Below, piece after piece: positions 36,350 through 47,300 of a stretch of DNA of 64,000 nucleotides; position 1 is the stretch's first letter; each line of letters starts with the position of its first letter. Location of the stretch: the IMG/VR virus record IMGVR_UViG_3300043446_004167, positions 1-64,000 of that record. The stretch is one strand, 5' to 3'. The notes beneath the pieces are model-generated. The model saw only the letters and a program-made list of their open reading frames with translations, was not told where the DNA came from and did no database searches. Position numbers and translations under genes: made by a program. This DNA is from a virus.

Positions 36350-37338
36350 TTTTTATTATCTCCTGAAATTACGTAAGGTTTTGTTGGGTCAATTCTTGAA
36401 GGCTTATATGACAATACTATTGCACCTGGATAAACTTTATTAACTTCAAACGTAACTTCTTCTTTTGTTGGAACTTTCATATTTGGGAAAAACATTTGAA
36501 GGGTTTTAGGTATTCCTCTCCAAGAAAGAAGAATAGTGAAGGTATTTCCATTAATTTGTAATCTTGTATACTCTTCCTTTAATTTTTTAGATGTTTTCCC
36601 CCAATTTGCAGCTCCTACTTTACGGCATTTGACCAAAGCAGCAGAACCATATGCGCTGGGCCAGACTGAAAATCTAGATTTTACTTTATAGTAACAAGCA
36701 TCTTTAGTACCACTTCCCTTTCCTGGTATATCTTTTTGTCCTTCATTTAACCTAACTGATTCTTTAATACCAGGCTCTGCTTTTATATAATTAGGATCTC
36801 TTTTGCCCTTTGCGAATGTTTTAACCATTTTAGGTTTAGATGCCCCACTTTTTTCTTGTTGCTCGGGGTCTTGCTTTCTTTTTCTACGAATTGCAGAGTT
36901 TATGAGAGATTTACCTTTTTTACCTAACCTTTTAAGTGATTTCAGCCTTCCGCTACTAAAGCACTTTGGAGTTTTAGTTTCTCCAGGTTCATTTGCACAT
37001 GGGCTACCATCCGCTTGCACCCAACCTGGTTTTCCATCTTTTGATTTGGAACCTTTAAACCAATGATGAAGAGTTCCTTCCGATACTGATGATTTTTTTG
37101 CTTGTTTTTCTAATTTGTTTAGTCTCGTATAATAATCTGGTATCTCATTTAAATGTTGGAGTGCTATAATTTTAGCTAAGTCCTCATCTTTAGTATGTTC
37201 TTTTTCAATTTTTATTCCAGCCTTTAATTGGTCTAAAATTAAAGAAGAATCTACTTTATGCTTCTTTGCAATTTCTTGAGGACTTTTGAAAGAATTTATT
37301 TTATCGGTTTGTTCTCTAAACTCTTGAAATGTTTTCAT
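36346..37338 (-). CDS. DUF5661 + DUF5872 protein between terminase subunits
   Basis: A 330-residue protein with several modules. Residues 20-80 (IAKKHKVDSSLILDQLKAGIKIEKEHTKDEDLAKIIALQHLNEIPDYYTRLNKLE) match the DUF5661 pattern. Residues about 88-155 (LHHWFKGSKSKDGKPGWVQADGSPCANEPGETKTPKCFSSGRLKSL, then a basic run) and 208-245 (GTKDACYYKVKSRFSVWPSAYGSAALVKCRKVGAANWG) match the cysteine-containing DUF5872 pattern. The C-terminal 90 residues are a separate beta domain. Such proteins are common in cyanophages and freshwater/marine phages; role unknown. Placement between gp16 and gp17 suggests a head or packaging link. A late-element variant precedes it. Confidence 0.8.
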   Translation of the reverse strand: MKTFQEFREQTDKINSFKSPQEIAKKHKVDSSLILDQLKAGIKIEKEHTKDEDLAKIIALQHLNEIPDYYTRLNKLEKQAKKSSVSEGTLHHWFKGSKSKDGKPGWVQADGSPCANEPGETKTPKCFSSGRLKSLKRLGKKGKSLINSAIRRKRKQDPEQQEKSGASKPKMVKTFAKGKRDPNYIKAEPGIKESVRLNEGQKDIPGKGSGTKDACYYKVKSRFSVWPSAYGSAALVKCRKVGAANWGKTSKKLKEEYTRLQINGNTFTILLSWRGIPKTLQMFFPNMKVPTKEEVTFEVNKVYPGAIVLSYKPSRIDPTKPYVISGDNKK

Positions 37339-37351
37339 TTTAGTTTATAGT

Positions 37352-37359
37352 TATTTATT
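37352..37359 (-). promoter_or_regulatory. Late promoter variant (AATAAATA) before the DUF5661/DUF5872 gene
   Basis: Minus-strand AATAAATA at 14 bases before the start at 37338, overlapping the gene 16 stop codon. The close spacing lowers confidence. Confidence 0.45.
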
Positions 37360-37813
37360 TTTGTATGTTTTCTTTCAAAAATTTTTGTAGTTCTGCAGTC
37401 GAACCGACAAAAACTGCATTAGTTGTTTGATTAGTAACAGATGGTTTTTTACTAGAAGTCTCTTCTTCTTTTATTTTCTTCATTTTTTGATGACGGTCCA
37501 AATACCCATCATCTATTTCTTTTGCAATTTTAATTAGTTGCCCAACAACTTCAAAATCTCTAGCTTTTTGTGTATTTTTTGCAATCTCAAACATTTCATA
37601 TATCACATCATTAATTGTAGAAGTTAAATCATAGTTATTAGTACGAGAGTAATCATAATCTAAATCAATCTCTTCATTTTGATTCGTTTTTTTATTCTTT
37701 TTATTATCTTTGATAATTTTATTTGATACTCTACGAACTTCGTCAGGCTTAATGTCAATAATTGATGATTCAATGTCTAATGCCTCGTCTATTGGGTCAA
37801 ATCTTTTTGTCAT
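37355..37813 (-). CDS. 16: Small terminase subunit gp16
   Basis: A 152-residue protein in the gene 16 position. The core DLDYDYSRTNNYDLTSTINDVIYEMFEIAKNTQKARDFEVVGQLIKIAKEIDDGYLDRHQKMKKI (about 50-114) follows the T4 gp16 pattern of two coiled helices with AxDFEVVGQLIK. The N-terminal part is charged; the C terminus is variable. It recognises DNA and stimulates the gp17 ATPase during packaging initiation. It overlaps gene 15 by 4 bases. Confidence 0.9.
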   Translation of the reverse strand: MTKRFDPIDEALDIESSIIDIKPDEVRRVSNKIIKDNKKNKKTNQNEEIDLDYDYSRTNNYDLTSTINDVIYEMFEIAKNTQKARDFEVVGQLIKIAKEIDDGYLDRHQKMKKIKEEETSSKKPSVTNQTTNAVFVGSTAELQKFLKENIQK

Positions 37814-38865
37814 ACATCTTCATCCTTTCTAGGGCTATAAATTTTACCATCATCAAAATTAAAATTCTCTTCATTAAAATCAAAATCATCTCCAAATTCT
37901 ATCAATTCATCATCTGATGAATTTATCACATTAATATAATCACCATCTTGATGTACTGAAATTGTGGTATCATCTTTTCCTCTAACTACTGTAATTAGAT
38001 TATCTTCAATCTTAGTTATATACATATTTTCATTATTAATCTGAATATATGTATTTTCTTCTAAAACTGCTCCATCTGAAACATTAAATTGATTAGTTAA
38101 TCTATCTATATTTTGAGCTAGAGTCGTTGTTTCATCATTATCATAATCTTTAACTGCTCTTGGAGTTGCAATATATCGAAGCTGTCTAGAAGCATTTACT
38201 CTTTGAGTATTTGAATAATAATCAACTTGTACTTTTTTAATCAGCTTAGAGTTCTCGTCTGAAGGTATTGGACCATAAAAATATATTTTAGCACTAAAAT
38301 TTAAAGTGCATTGTATAAATCTTCGAGTTTCATAATATCCATCATATTCATCCTGGAATGGTGATATACTTTGCAAAACAATAGGAATATCTTTAGTATC
38401 TCCTAATGATGAAACTAAATTTACTGATAAATTATATTCAGGTTTAAATATTGGTATTATTTGCTCTACAATTTGAAACATATCATCATTGTTTTTTGTA
38501 GCTATTGAAAGCTCAAATGGTAAAACATAAGGAATTGGCATAAACAAATTAGTTGGCGTATTATTTGAGCCATATCCAGCTTTAAATGTTTGAGTCGATT
38601 GAGACTTTCTAGATGCATCATAAGTTAATTGACCAATCTGAAATGACATTCTTGGTAGAGTAATCGCTACCCTATTTCTTAGGTCTGGTTTTTGTTCAAT
38701 TCTCGCTAAAAACTTTTGAATTGGTCCATATGCCAATGGTACTTTAATATAACTGAAATCTTCACCTTCATCGGTTTGATGGCGGATGTATATGTTATTA
38801 AATAAAGTACCAAAGGCTGCACTAGTTCTCCTTATTATTTCGTGATAGGAGTAGTTAATTGCCAT
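37810..38865 (-). CDS. 15: Tail completion and sheath stabiliser gp15
   Basis: A 351-residue protein (T4: 272). The N-terminal two thirds follow T4 gp15: YHEIIRRTSAAFGTLFNNIYIRHQTDEGEDFSYIKVPLAYG (about 6-46), IALPR-type ITLPRMSFQIGQLTYDASRK and PYVLPFELSIATKNNDDMFQIVEQIIPIFKPEYNLSV (about 111-147). The C-terminal 90 residues are acidic and unlike T4. It forms the hexameric ring joining tail to neck. It starts 26 bases after gene 14 and overlaps gene 16. Confidence 0.94.
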   Translation of the reverse strand: MAINYSYHEIIRRTSAAFGTLFNNIYIRHQTDEGEDFSYIKVPLAYGPIQKFLARIEQKPDLRNRVAITLPRMSFQIGQLTYDASRKSQSTQTFKAGYGSNNTPTNLFMPIPYVLPFELSIATKNNDDMFQIVEQIIPIFKPEYNLSVNLVSSLGDTKDIPIVLQSISPFQDEYDGYYETRRFIQCTLNFSAKIYFYGPIPSDENSKLIKKVQVDYYSNTQRVNASRQLRYIATPRAVKDYDNDETTTLAQNIDRLTNQFNVSDGAVLEENTYIQINNENMYITKIEDNLITVVRGKDDTTISVHQDGDYINVINSSDDELIEFGDDFDFNEENFNFDDGKIYSPRKDEDV

Positions 38866-38891
38866 ATAAATTATAAATTATTCTAATTTAT

Positions 38892-40265
38892 TTAGAATTC
38901 TCCAAATGGATTTATCTCTGAGAAATCTATAACACTATCTGCTGCTGTTTCAATTTCATCATTAGATGCATATGCATCATATATGTCATCAGTTTCAATG
39001 GAATATACTTTATAACTACCTCCCGCTCCAACTATGTATTCACCTTCAGTGAAGCCACCATCGATGATTGAAACTTTTAGTATCCTAGTGTTAGAATCCC
39101 AATTTTTAACATATGCTTTTGTGCTCGTTGATTGTCCTTGTACAATTTCATTAAAGTTATAAGTACCTGATGTAATTGTAGCTGATGGGCCAATTTGAAT
39201 GCTTGGGGTCTGAGTATATCCAGCTCCAGCATTGAGATACCTAACGGAACTTACAGATCCTTCACTTGTGATTACAGAGATTGCTGATGCATTGTTCCCA
39301 GATGGTGATGTTGAAATTGAAACTACAGGAGAAAAACTATAATTATCTCCTCCATCTATTATATTAATTTTACCTAATACTCCTGTATTAATTATACAAG
39401 TGCCAATAAATCCAGTACCAGATGTAGATATAATTGTAACATTAGGTGAAGATATGTATCCATATCCAGGGTCTGTTATTAAAATTTTATCTATGGTGCT
39501 ATTATTTCCTAGTCGTCTTAAAGTTGCAACAGCTTTTGCAGTTGCTCCACCTTCGGGGGGATTATCAATCTGTACTAATGGAGTTGACTTAAATCCGTAT
39601 CCACCATTTAGTATATCTACATATTGAACCGATTTAGAATTTACATTATTAGTTGCTAACCCTACAGTTATTTGAGCATTTTGAGCAGTTTCGGCTACCA
39701 TCTGTAAAGTTTGCATATATCCAAAATCTTTCACTGAATTATCTACTTCTGTAATGCCAGTATCAATAATTTCATCTTCATATTCAAATATTTCACATTT
39801 TAATTGATATGTATACAAATTGTTCAATTGATAAAAAGGTGATTTCACTTCTACATATTTAACCTCGAACAAAGCATTATCAATTGGAAAATAAATTAAA
39901 TCACCTTCTTGTGGTCTAGATGTTAATTTTATATTAGACGAATTCGCTATAAAAGGAATAATACTTTGCTCATATCTTTCCTTTGATATTACAAAAGTAA
40001 TAGCATCAGAAGTTCTAACTCCAAATTTACTTAATATATCTCCTTGGCCACCAAATCCATCATATGTTAAAACATAAGCTTCAAGTGAAAACCCAGAATC
40101 AAATTTAGATACTAGTATTTCTTTTATAATCTCTTTTTCATTTATAATCTTTCTTGGTAGATATACTATATCTTGACCTCCCATTCTGATTAGTTCATTT
40201 ACTAAATCTTGAACTAACCCTTGCTCGCTTTTAGTGCCGTTTAAAAAAAATGGATTTAATGACAT
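38892..40265 (-). CDS. 14: Neck protein gp14 with inserted GxGY beta repeats
   Basis: A 457-residue neck protein, much longer than T4 gp14 (256). The N terminus (FFLNGTKSEQGLVQDLVNELIRMGGQDIVYLPRK, 6-39) and the body to about 190 follow T4 gp14. Residues 217-360 hold at least four repeats of the form V-x-I-x-N/D-x-G-x-G-Y-x-x-x-P-x-V-x-I (GGYGFKSTPLVQI, PGYGYISSPNVTI, GGDNYSFSPVVSI, AGAGYTQTPSIQI), the same kind found in gp8 and the two giant proteins. The C terminus ETAADSVIDFSEINPFGEF resembles gp14 tails of the group. It starts next to gene 13 (one base gap). Confidence 0.93.
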   Translation of the reverse strand: MSLNPFFLNGTKSEQGLVQDLVNELIRMGGQDIVYLPRKIINEKEIIKEILVSKFDSGFSLEAYVLTYDGFGGQGDILSKFGVRTSDAITFVISKERYEQSIIPFIANSSNIKLTSRPQEGDLIYFPIDNALFEVKYVEVKSPFYQLNNLYTYQLKCEIFEYEDEIIDTGITEVDNSVKDFGYMQTLQMVAETAQNAQITVGLATNNVNSKSVQYVDILNGGYGFKSTPLVQIDNPPEGGATAKAVATLRRLGNNSTIDKILITDPGYGYISSPNVTIISTSGTGFIGTCIINTGVLGKINIIDGGDNYSFSPVVSISTSPSGNNASAISVITSEGSVSSVRYLNAGAGYTQTPSIQIGPSATITSGTYNFNEIVQGQSTSTKAYVKNWDSNTRILKVSIIDGGFTEGEYIVGAGGSYKVYSIETDDIYDAYASNDEIETAADSVIDFSEINPFGEF

Positions 40266-40266
40266 A

Positions 40267-41082
40267 TTAACCTATTAGACCTAAAGGTGGCAATTCATAT
40301 TCTTCTCTTAACTGACGTTCAATTACTTCTAACTCACGCTCTGCATCTGAATAGAGTTTCTCACCATTCATAGTAACTCCACCCAAAAGTTGAACATTGT
40401 TAAATTTACTTAAATTTTGACCCCATTGCTTTTTAATAGATGCAATTAAATATTTTTTGAGCCAGTAATCATTATAAATTTTAGGAAACTCGTTAGGATC
40501 TACAATTCTATAACAATCTATAATTATGTAATAATTTTCTGTTACTTGAGACCAATCAATATCTAAGTATAGACGATGATTTTTCTTATTAAATCTAATT
40601 TGAACATCAGGAGAAATAACCCTACTTATTTCCTCCAAGTAGGTTTTAACCATTGCATAATTTAAAAGATCCAAAGTTCCAAAATAATATAAATCATTTA
40701 GGAAAATTTGATATTTAATATTAAACATTCCACTTGAAATGCTAGTAGTATCCATTTTAAAAATACTATTTACACTTACTACAGTATCTGGTAATGGAAT
40801 AAAATTTTGAGCTTCTTCTGTAATTGAAGTTGTTATACCAGTTAATGAATTTGAAGTCTGATATACTGGAGTTTTTCTAATTACATCTAGTTCACTTCTA
40901 AGAATTTTATGCTTTAAAAATACTCTCTGAATTCCATCAAAATGGCGCTCTTGAAAGTATTGAAGAGCATCATCTAATCTATCATTTAACTGCTCTTCAC
41001 TTACATTAATTTCAGAAACTGGAGCACCTAATGCTCGTAAACAATATTCTATTAGTTCGTTTCTTGAATTAGGTTGCGCCAT
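40267..41082 (-). CDS. 13: Neck protein gp13
   Basis: A 271-residue homologue of T4 gp13 (309), which with gp14 seals the filled head. The opening RNELIEYCLRALGAPVSEINVSEEQLNDRLDDALQYFQERHFDGIQRVFLKHKI is highly typical of the family. The middle PDTVVSVNSIFKMD and TLDLLNYAMVKTYLEE, and the end KQWGQNLSKFNNVQLLGGVTMNGEKLYSDAERELEVIERQLREEYELPP, also match. A late-element variant lies 23 bases upstream. Confidence 0.95.
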   Translation of the reverse strand: MAQPNSRNELIEYCLRALGAPVSEINVSEEQLNDRLDDALQYFQERHFDGIQRVFLKHKILRSELDVIRKTPVYQTSNSLTGITTSITEEAQNFIPLPDTVVSVNSIFKMDTTSISSGMFNIKYQIFLNDLYYFGTLDLLNYAMVKTYLEEISRVISPDVQIRFNKKNHRLYLDIDWSQVTENYYIIIDCYRIVDPNEFPKIYNDYWLKKYLIASIKKQWGQNLSKFNNVQLLGGVTMNGEKLYSDAERELEVIERQLREEYELPPLGLIG

Positions 41083-41104
41083 TTTAATTTACTTTACCTT
41101 TAAC

Positions 41105-41112
41105 TATTTATT
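41105..41112 (-). promoter_or_regulatory. Late promoter variant (AATAAATA) for gene 13
   Basis: Minus-strand AATAAATA at 23 bases before the gene 13 start, overlapping the stop of the 64-residue gene. Confidence 0.55.
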
Positions 41113-41302
41113 TTTGTAGAATAGCCTTTAACATAGTTTTGATTTCAGATATATCATCTTCTATTTTAGTTAAACGATTTTGATTATTAATCAATCTATG
41201 TTTTATCTTCAAATACTCATCGTAACTATTATCATTCATATTAATAATTGCATCAGTTGTTTCATCTCGATATAACCCATTGTAACCCTTAACTTTAATC
41301 AT
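41108..41302 (-). CDS. Small conserved coiled-coil protein before gene 13
   Basis: A 64-residue protein. MIKVKGYNGLYRDETTDAIINMN is a recognisable start of a small family found in marine T4-like phages, and residues 30-62 form a short coiled coil (RLTKIEDDISEIKTMLKAIL). It overlaps the 2372-residue gene by 4 bases. Probably a virion or assembly protein of the distal tail; function unknown. Confidence 0.78.
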   Translation of the reverse strand: MIKVKGYNGLYRDETTDAIINMNDNSYDEYLKIKHRLINNQNRLTKIEDDISEIKTMLKAILQK

Positions 41303-44300
41303 CGTGTTGCAATAATCTTGAGATTTTTAATTTTAGGAATGTAAGCTTGATTAGTTCCAGTCATAATTATCTTAACCTGAGCTCCAGTAAATGTATACGG
41401 AACTTCTACAGTATACTCATACTCCTTATAATCCTGTTCATTATCCGAGCTTGGTATCATTCTATCGGGAAGTCCTTCATTTTTATTGATATCAATAACA
41501 TTTCCCGAAGAATCTATATTTGAATACCCTGGGAATAATTCATATAATTGATAACTATCGGGAGAGTCATCTCTAAACAATCTGTAGGCCACTCTTATTT
41601 TATTAGTATTATGTCGATATGCATTAAATGTAACTTTTAAGCCATCTGCTGGATTTTTTAAATTAAATCTCTTAGACACATAAATTGTAGAATTTGGGTC
41701 ATCAATTAATGAATTTACTCTAGAATCAGTAATCCAATTAGAGACTGGATCATCAATTCTATTTGACCTTGCAATTACTCCAATTGTATCTAAATTTATA
41801 ACAGGAGATAGTTTACTATTTTCGGTTCTATTTAAATTTAATTTTAATATGAAAGAAGTTGTGTTATTCTGCTCATTAATTTTTGAGTATATTGCTCTCA
41901 TAGAATCAAACACATTATATGATTCCAATGAACAGTTTTGATATCCTGTGTCTCTATATGGAACCTCTACTCCATTTACACTTGTTGATGTATACGTTTT
42001 ACATTCAGCGGTAACTCTAGAACGTCCCGGAGTAACAATGTCTGTAATTAATTTTAAAGAATTAAATGGAACATTATAGCTAGTTCTAGGAGTATTTACT
42101 ATTCCTAGAGGTGTTGTGACGTTACTAGCTGTTTTAGTTTTAAAGAAATACTTATTTGAATCATTTACTACTTTAATATAGAAACTATCAATTTCTGGTT
42201 TATATTTTCCAGAATTACTTACACTATGAGTATTATTAATTTTTCTAAGAGAAATCCCATTGAATTCATATTTATATACTAAAGTGTCGCTCTCATCATC
42301 TTTATTTGGAGTATATTCATTTGCCTTTGTATTATCAATTTCTCTTCCACTTATTGATATTTGATGTGGAGTCGTCGTTGTTGTCACTCCATTATATCTA
42401 ATTATTTCATTTTCTATCATTAAATACCCAACGGTAGACCCCCCAACTGTCCTACCTTCAAATAACTTAAATTGATTTGCGTCTTCTACTTGTATTGTTG
42501 AGCTATCTAAATCAACAACACTAAGTAATTTTGTTGGCATATAATCAGGCTGAACTGATGATATTACAACTGAATTTCCAGATGAATACATTCCGTGATT
42601 TTTTGCATTTATCTTTAAGTATAATCCATTTTCTATCTCTTCAAATGAATCTGGTTGAATTCCGTTAAGAGTTGTATTGCCTATAATTAAATCATTCGAA
42701 AGTGATAATGCACCTTGAACTTCATCTATAATTATTGAATTATAATCAGTCACTATTCCTGTTGTATTTTGAACCGTAAGAATTATATTAGAACCTAAAT
42801 TTTCAGTATCTCCGTTTTCAATTGTTAAGATATCGCCTATTGAATAACCATTTCCACCAGCAGTTACAGTAGCTTGATATGCAACTCCGGTGCCAACTCC
42901 TAATGTTATTCTACCATTATTTCCAGATCCAGTTAAATTAATTAATCCAACATCTGTATAATTTTTAACTCCATCGGTATATCCAAATCCTGGATTTGTT
43001 ATAGCAAGAGTATAACCTGTATTTAAAGAACCTAAAACTCCAGTCACTTTCGCATTAAACACAGAGTTATTAGATTGAGTTAGCAAGTCTCCAGAATTTA
43101 AGGAATTAACCTGACCATTTGTTAAATTATTATTTAAATTGACATATAAAGAGCGGCTATACGCTTGAATTGAATTTTGTGATAATTTTTTAACCTGATT
43201 CGTATTTAAATCATCACTATCACTTGAGCTTATAAAATAAACAGAACCAGTTTCTTCCGTAAATTCAGCTCGATATAATGTAAATTTAAGGTCATCTCCT
43301 CGGCTTGGCTCCCAAACAGATGCATTTTGTGATTTAAATAGAAGACCATCAAAAGGTCTAGATATTCTTACTTGATTAGTTGATAATGTAGAAATATCAT
43401 ATTCGCCTTCTCTAGATATCCAAATTGAATAATCATTTGAATTTGAAGAAATTATCAAGCTATATTCTTCATTATCCCCTTCGAGATAAATTGGAGCAGG
43501 AAATTCAAAAGTTGTAGCTATAGATGCATCTTCGGATACTTGAATATCATTAGGTAATAGAGTAACTCTACTATTTTTTAATACGTTCTTTGAAGGAACT
43601 CCATTTTCTACAGTTCTTATTTCAACTTTAATTGGAATATTACCAATGTCTTTTGTTCTAAAGTAAAGGTCACATTTGGTTAAAAATATTCCAGTAGTGT
43701 CATTAACCTTAAAAGTTTGAGCTAGAGGAGTTCTATATACTGGATTTACTCTTAATTTTCTAAATTCAGTACTTTCATTATCTTCACTATTCGGCTCTAT
43801 AGGTTGAGTTTCAGATGTATTTTCATCAATTTCTTCTATATTATTAAATACTCTATAAATTGTCTCGGCATAACTATCATATGGAGTTAATGATTTATTA
43901 TTTCTACTATTTGTTGTTAATACAAAACTCTTTTTCCCTGAAGTAAATCTTGGATTTGTCTCATCAGATTCATCTGGAATGAATAAAGAGCCAATAAATT
44001 CTCCACTTTCATTTGTAATCACTCTAACATCTTTAACTTTTGCTTTTGCTCCACTTGTTTCACCTACAAGTATCATTCCTTTAGATATATTACCAGAATA
44101 CATTCTTCTAGTATTTGATGCTAAAGAATCAATATCTATGTTTAATATTGTAGATGTTGTTGAATAGTTGTTTGGAATTATTGAATTTATAGAATATGGA
44201 TTAGTATTATATTCTTTAGTTGGATTTGTAATGAGTCCATATTTATGTCTAGGGTGAGCTAAGTTAAATGTTATATTGGATTTATTTAAATGAGTTCCTC

Positions 44301-47300
44301 TTACTAATTCATTTATACTGAATACTCCTGAAATCATTTCAATTTCAACTAATTTTGGAATTAAATATGAACCAACATTAATATTATTAAAAAATGGATA
44401 AAATAGAGTATTTGGTTTCAATGCAGTCGCTATTACCTTAATATTTCTTCTTCTGATGAAATGTTTAGTATCATCATCTTCTTCTTCATCTGTAGTTGCA
44501 GCTGAGGTTTCTTCTGAACTTGTACCTGATGTATCATCTGCTGTATTTCTCTCTCTAGTTTCACCATCTTCTACATTCAATGGCCCAGTTTCAGGGTCAT
44601 CAGTCAATTCCCACATATCATTAGAGGGGTATAAGAATATATTTCCAACCCAACTAGAATTGTTGATGTTTACATCGACTGAATTAGATGCAAAAGTATT
44701 TTTTAAATATTCAACATTATCATAATCTAAACACACAATATTTTCTTTTACTTTAATATTGGTGCTTAATCCTGCATTTACTTCTAAATCTACATAAGCT
44801 TCACTAATTTTTGGTCTTAACTCTTTATTTTCTGTATCAACGTAAACTCTGTATAATTTATTTTGTACATCTCCTTTATTTTCTTTTGTAAAATTATCTA
44901 CAAAAAACCCAGTTTTATATCGATTTAGATTTGTAATTCTATCAATAATATCTAAATTCTGAGCTTCAAGTTCTAAGAGTGATAGATTAGTATCTTTTTC
45001 AAATGTATTTAATTTGTTTTCTAGTTTAGAGATATCTTTCATCGTATATCTCTTATTTTTTCTAGTTTTAATTTTAATATCTTTTACATTTACAACGTAT
45101 GGGGGTAAATGTAATCTAGCAACTTCTAAAGATTCATTTAAGTTTTCAGGCTCTCTTGGATCTATTGATGGCACTCCACTTATTAAATTAAATTCCCCAT
45201 TCTTAGTTAAGAATAGTTTATCAATTCTAGGTAAATAATATCTGTAATTAATAACAATATTAGTATTTTTTGCAACTATTGAATTAGATGATGAGTTTAA
45301 ATCACTAAATTCTCTTGATCTAAAATCAAATGGAGATATTGATGAAGCTATATTATATGGAGTTACTCTAGGTCTAAAATCTAAAATATCACTAAATCTA
45401 TTTTTATTAATTTTTGGAAGATTGGGATATAAAGATGCATCATATGAGTTTACACTTACAAATGAACCACTATCATTTGAATTTATGGAATAATGATTGA
45501 AATATATTCTTATTTTTTTAGTTGGAGAACTGACATTATTTTTTCTAATTATCCTGGAAAAATCAAAGTAAGAATCTCTTATTCCACTGTCTAATATGTA
45601 AGAATCTTTTATATTATTAGAGCCTAAATTCACAACACCTACCGTTGCTATAACTCCACTTTCTTCAAATTTAATAGTTTCTCCAATTTCAAATGTTCTG
45701 TTATTTAAATAACAGAAACTTATAGTAGAAGTATTTGATGCCCCTAGTACAGACGCAACTGCTTTACTGTTTTGTCCTATAATTTTTTCACCTTTAATTA
45801 AAAGATTAAAGCTACCTTCATCAACAGATGACGCACTTAAAGATGGAGGTACTGGAGTTGTATCATCTGAGGATTCATATATTGCCAATATTGAGGTTAC
45901 TTCTGGATAGTTTAAAGATATTATTTTATCTTCAATTCTAGTTCCATATACGTTACTAAATGTTAAATCAGTATCTATTGTATTGTTTTTGTCACTTGTT
46001 CTATTAATTACTAAAGACGTTCCTCTATTATATACTTTACTTCTAGAAGTACATTCTACATCCTCATAAGTTACTGTTAGTTTAGCATTTCCAATTTTAC
46101 TAAGGTTTCTTAATGTTATGTCTCCTTGATTTGGAGTATTTGGTAATAATTTTATATTTGATAATCTTTCAACTGTTCCATCATTAAAAGTCAATGTATA
46201 TAATTCTTCATCGAATGGTAATAATATCAAATTGGAAGATGAATTGAATGGAGCTGCAGATACGACATAGGATGACTTATTATTAATATTAATATCTAAT
46301 GTTTTTCTTAATGTTACACTAGACTCATTCGAGTCAATAGACTCTACAAATTTATTTTTTAAGGGTGAATATAATCTTGAATCTTTACTAATTATTTTAT
46401 TTGTTATTTTAAAAATGTCATTTACTGTTATTTGACTAGTCGGTAGTTCCCCTTTATTGACATTTGTAACATTGGCTAAACTTTTTATAATTACTTTACC
46501 ATCTTCAATCTTGTCTACCTTATTATAAAATATGCTATCTGAACCTTCTTTTGAGTAAGCAATTACATCACCATTTTTAATGTATCTACTAAAATCATCA
46601 TTTGCAGTTGTTATAGTGCTTATTCCGATGGTACTTATTCCAGATGTACGTGAGGATATAACATAATTTGCTTTTTCATTAGAATAATTAAGTCTTCTTG
46701 ATAAAACAGTATCTGCTGTAAAAGACGCGGCATAAGTTGAAGGATTTACATCATTTGAAGTTATTTGATATACATCTTGCAGTGAATAATCTCTTTTATT
46801 TACTACAATTCTGTTTGAATCAACTCCATTTACTAAAAGTTTTTCATCATTTATAAATGAACCAGATACTTGATATAAATTAAAGCTAGTGGTTGATGTT
46901 GAAATATCGTCAACTAAAAATCCATTTGCTCCACTTTGAACCCCTTCAATATAAGTAGATTTCGAATAAGAAGTTGAGAATCCAGTATTTATAGTTATTT
47001 TAGTATATGTCTGAACATCATATAAAGAAACTTCAAATATAGATGAACTATCAATATATTCTTGTGACTTTAATTTTAAATCATACAACCTAGCGATTCC
47101 AACCTGAGATCCAATCGAAGTTGCTGACCCTACACTAGAATCAGTTCTGTGATTATAAAGTCTAACATATGAACTTGTAGTATAACCTACTGGGATAGTT
47201 CCATATACATTATTAATTTCTATTTGTGTTCCAAAATCAAATGGAATTGCCTGATTTTGAGCTCTTTCGGTATCTCTTGTTTTTTGTAAATTTAAAAATG

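Noticed and set aside
44456-44725. Plus-strand ORF of 89 codons, Ser/Val-rich
   Set aside because: Antisense to the acidic linker of the DUF4815 protein; no ribosome site or family resemblance.
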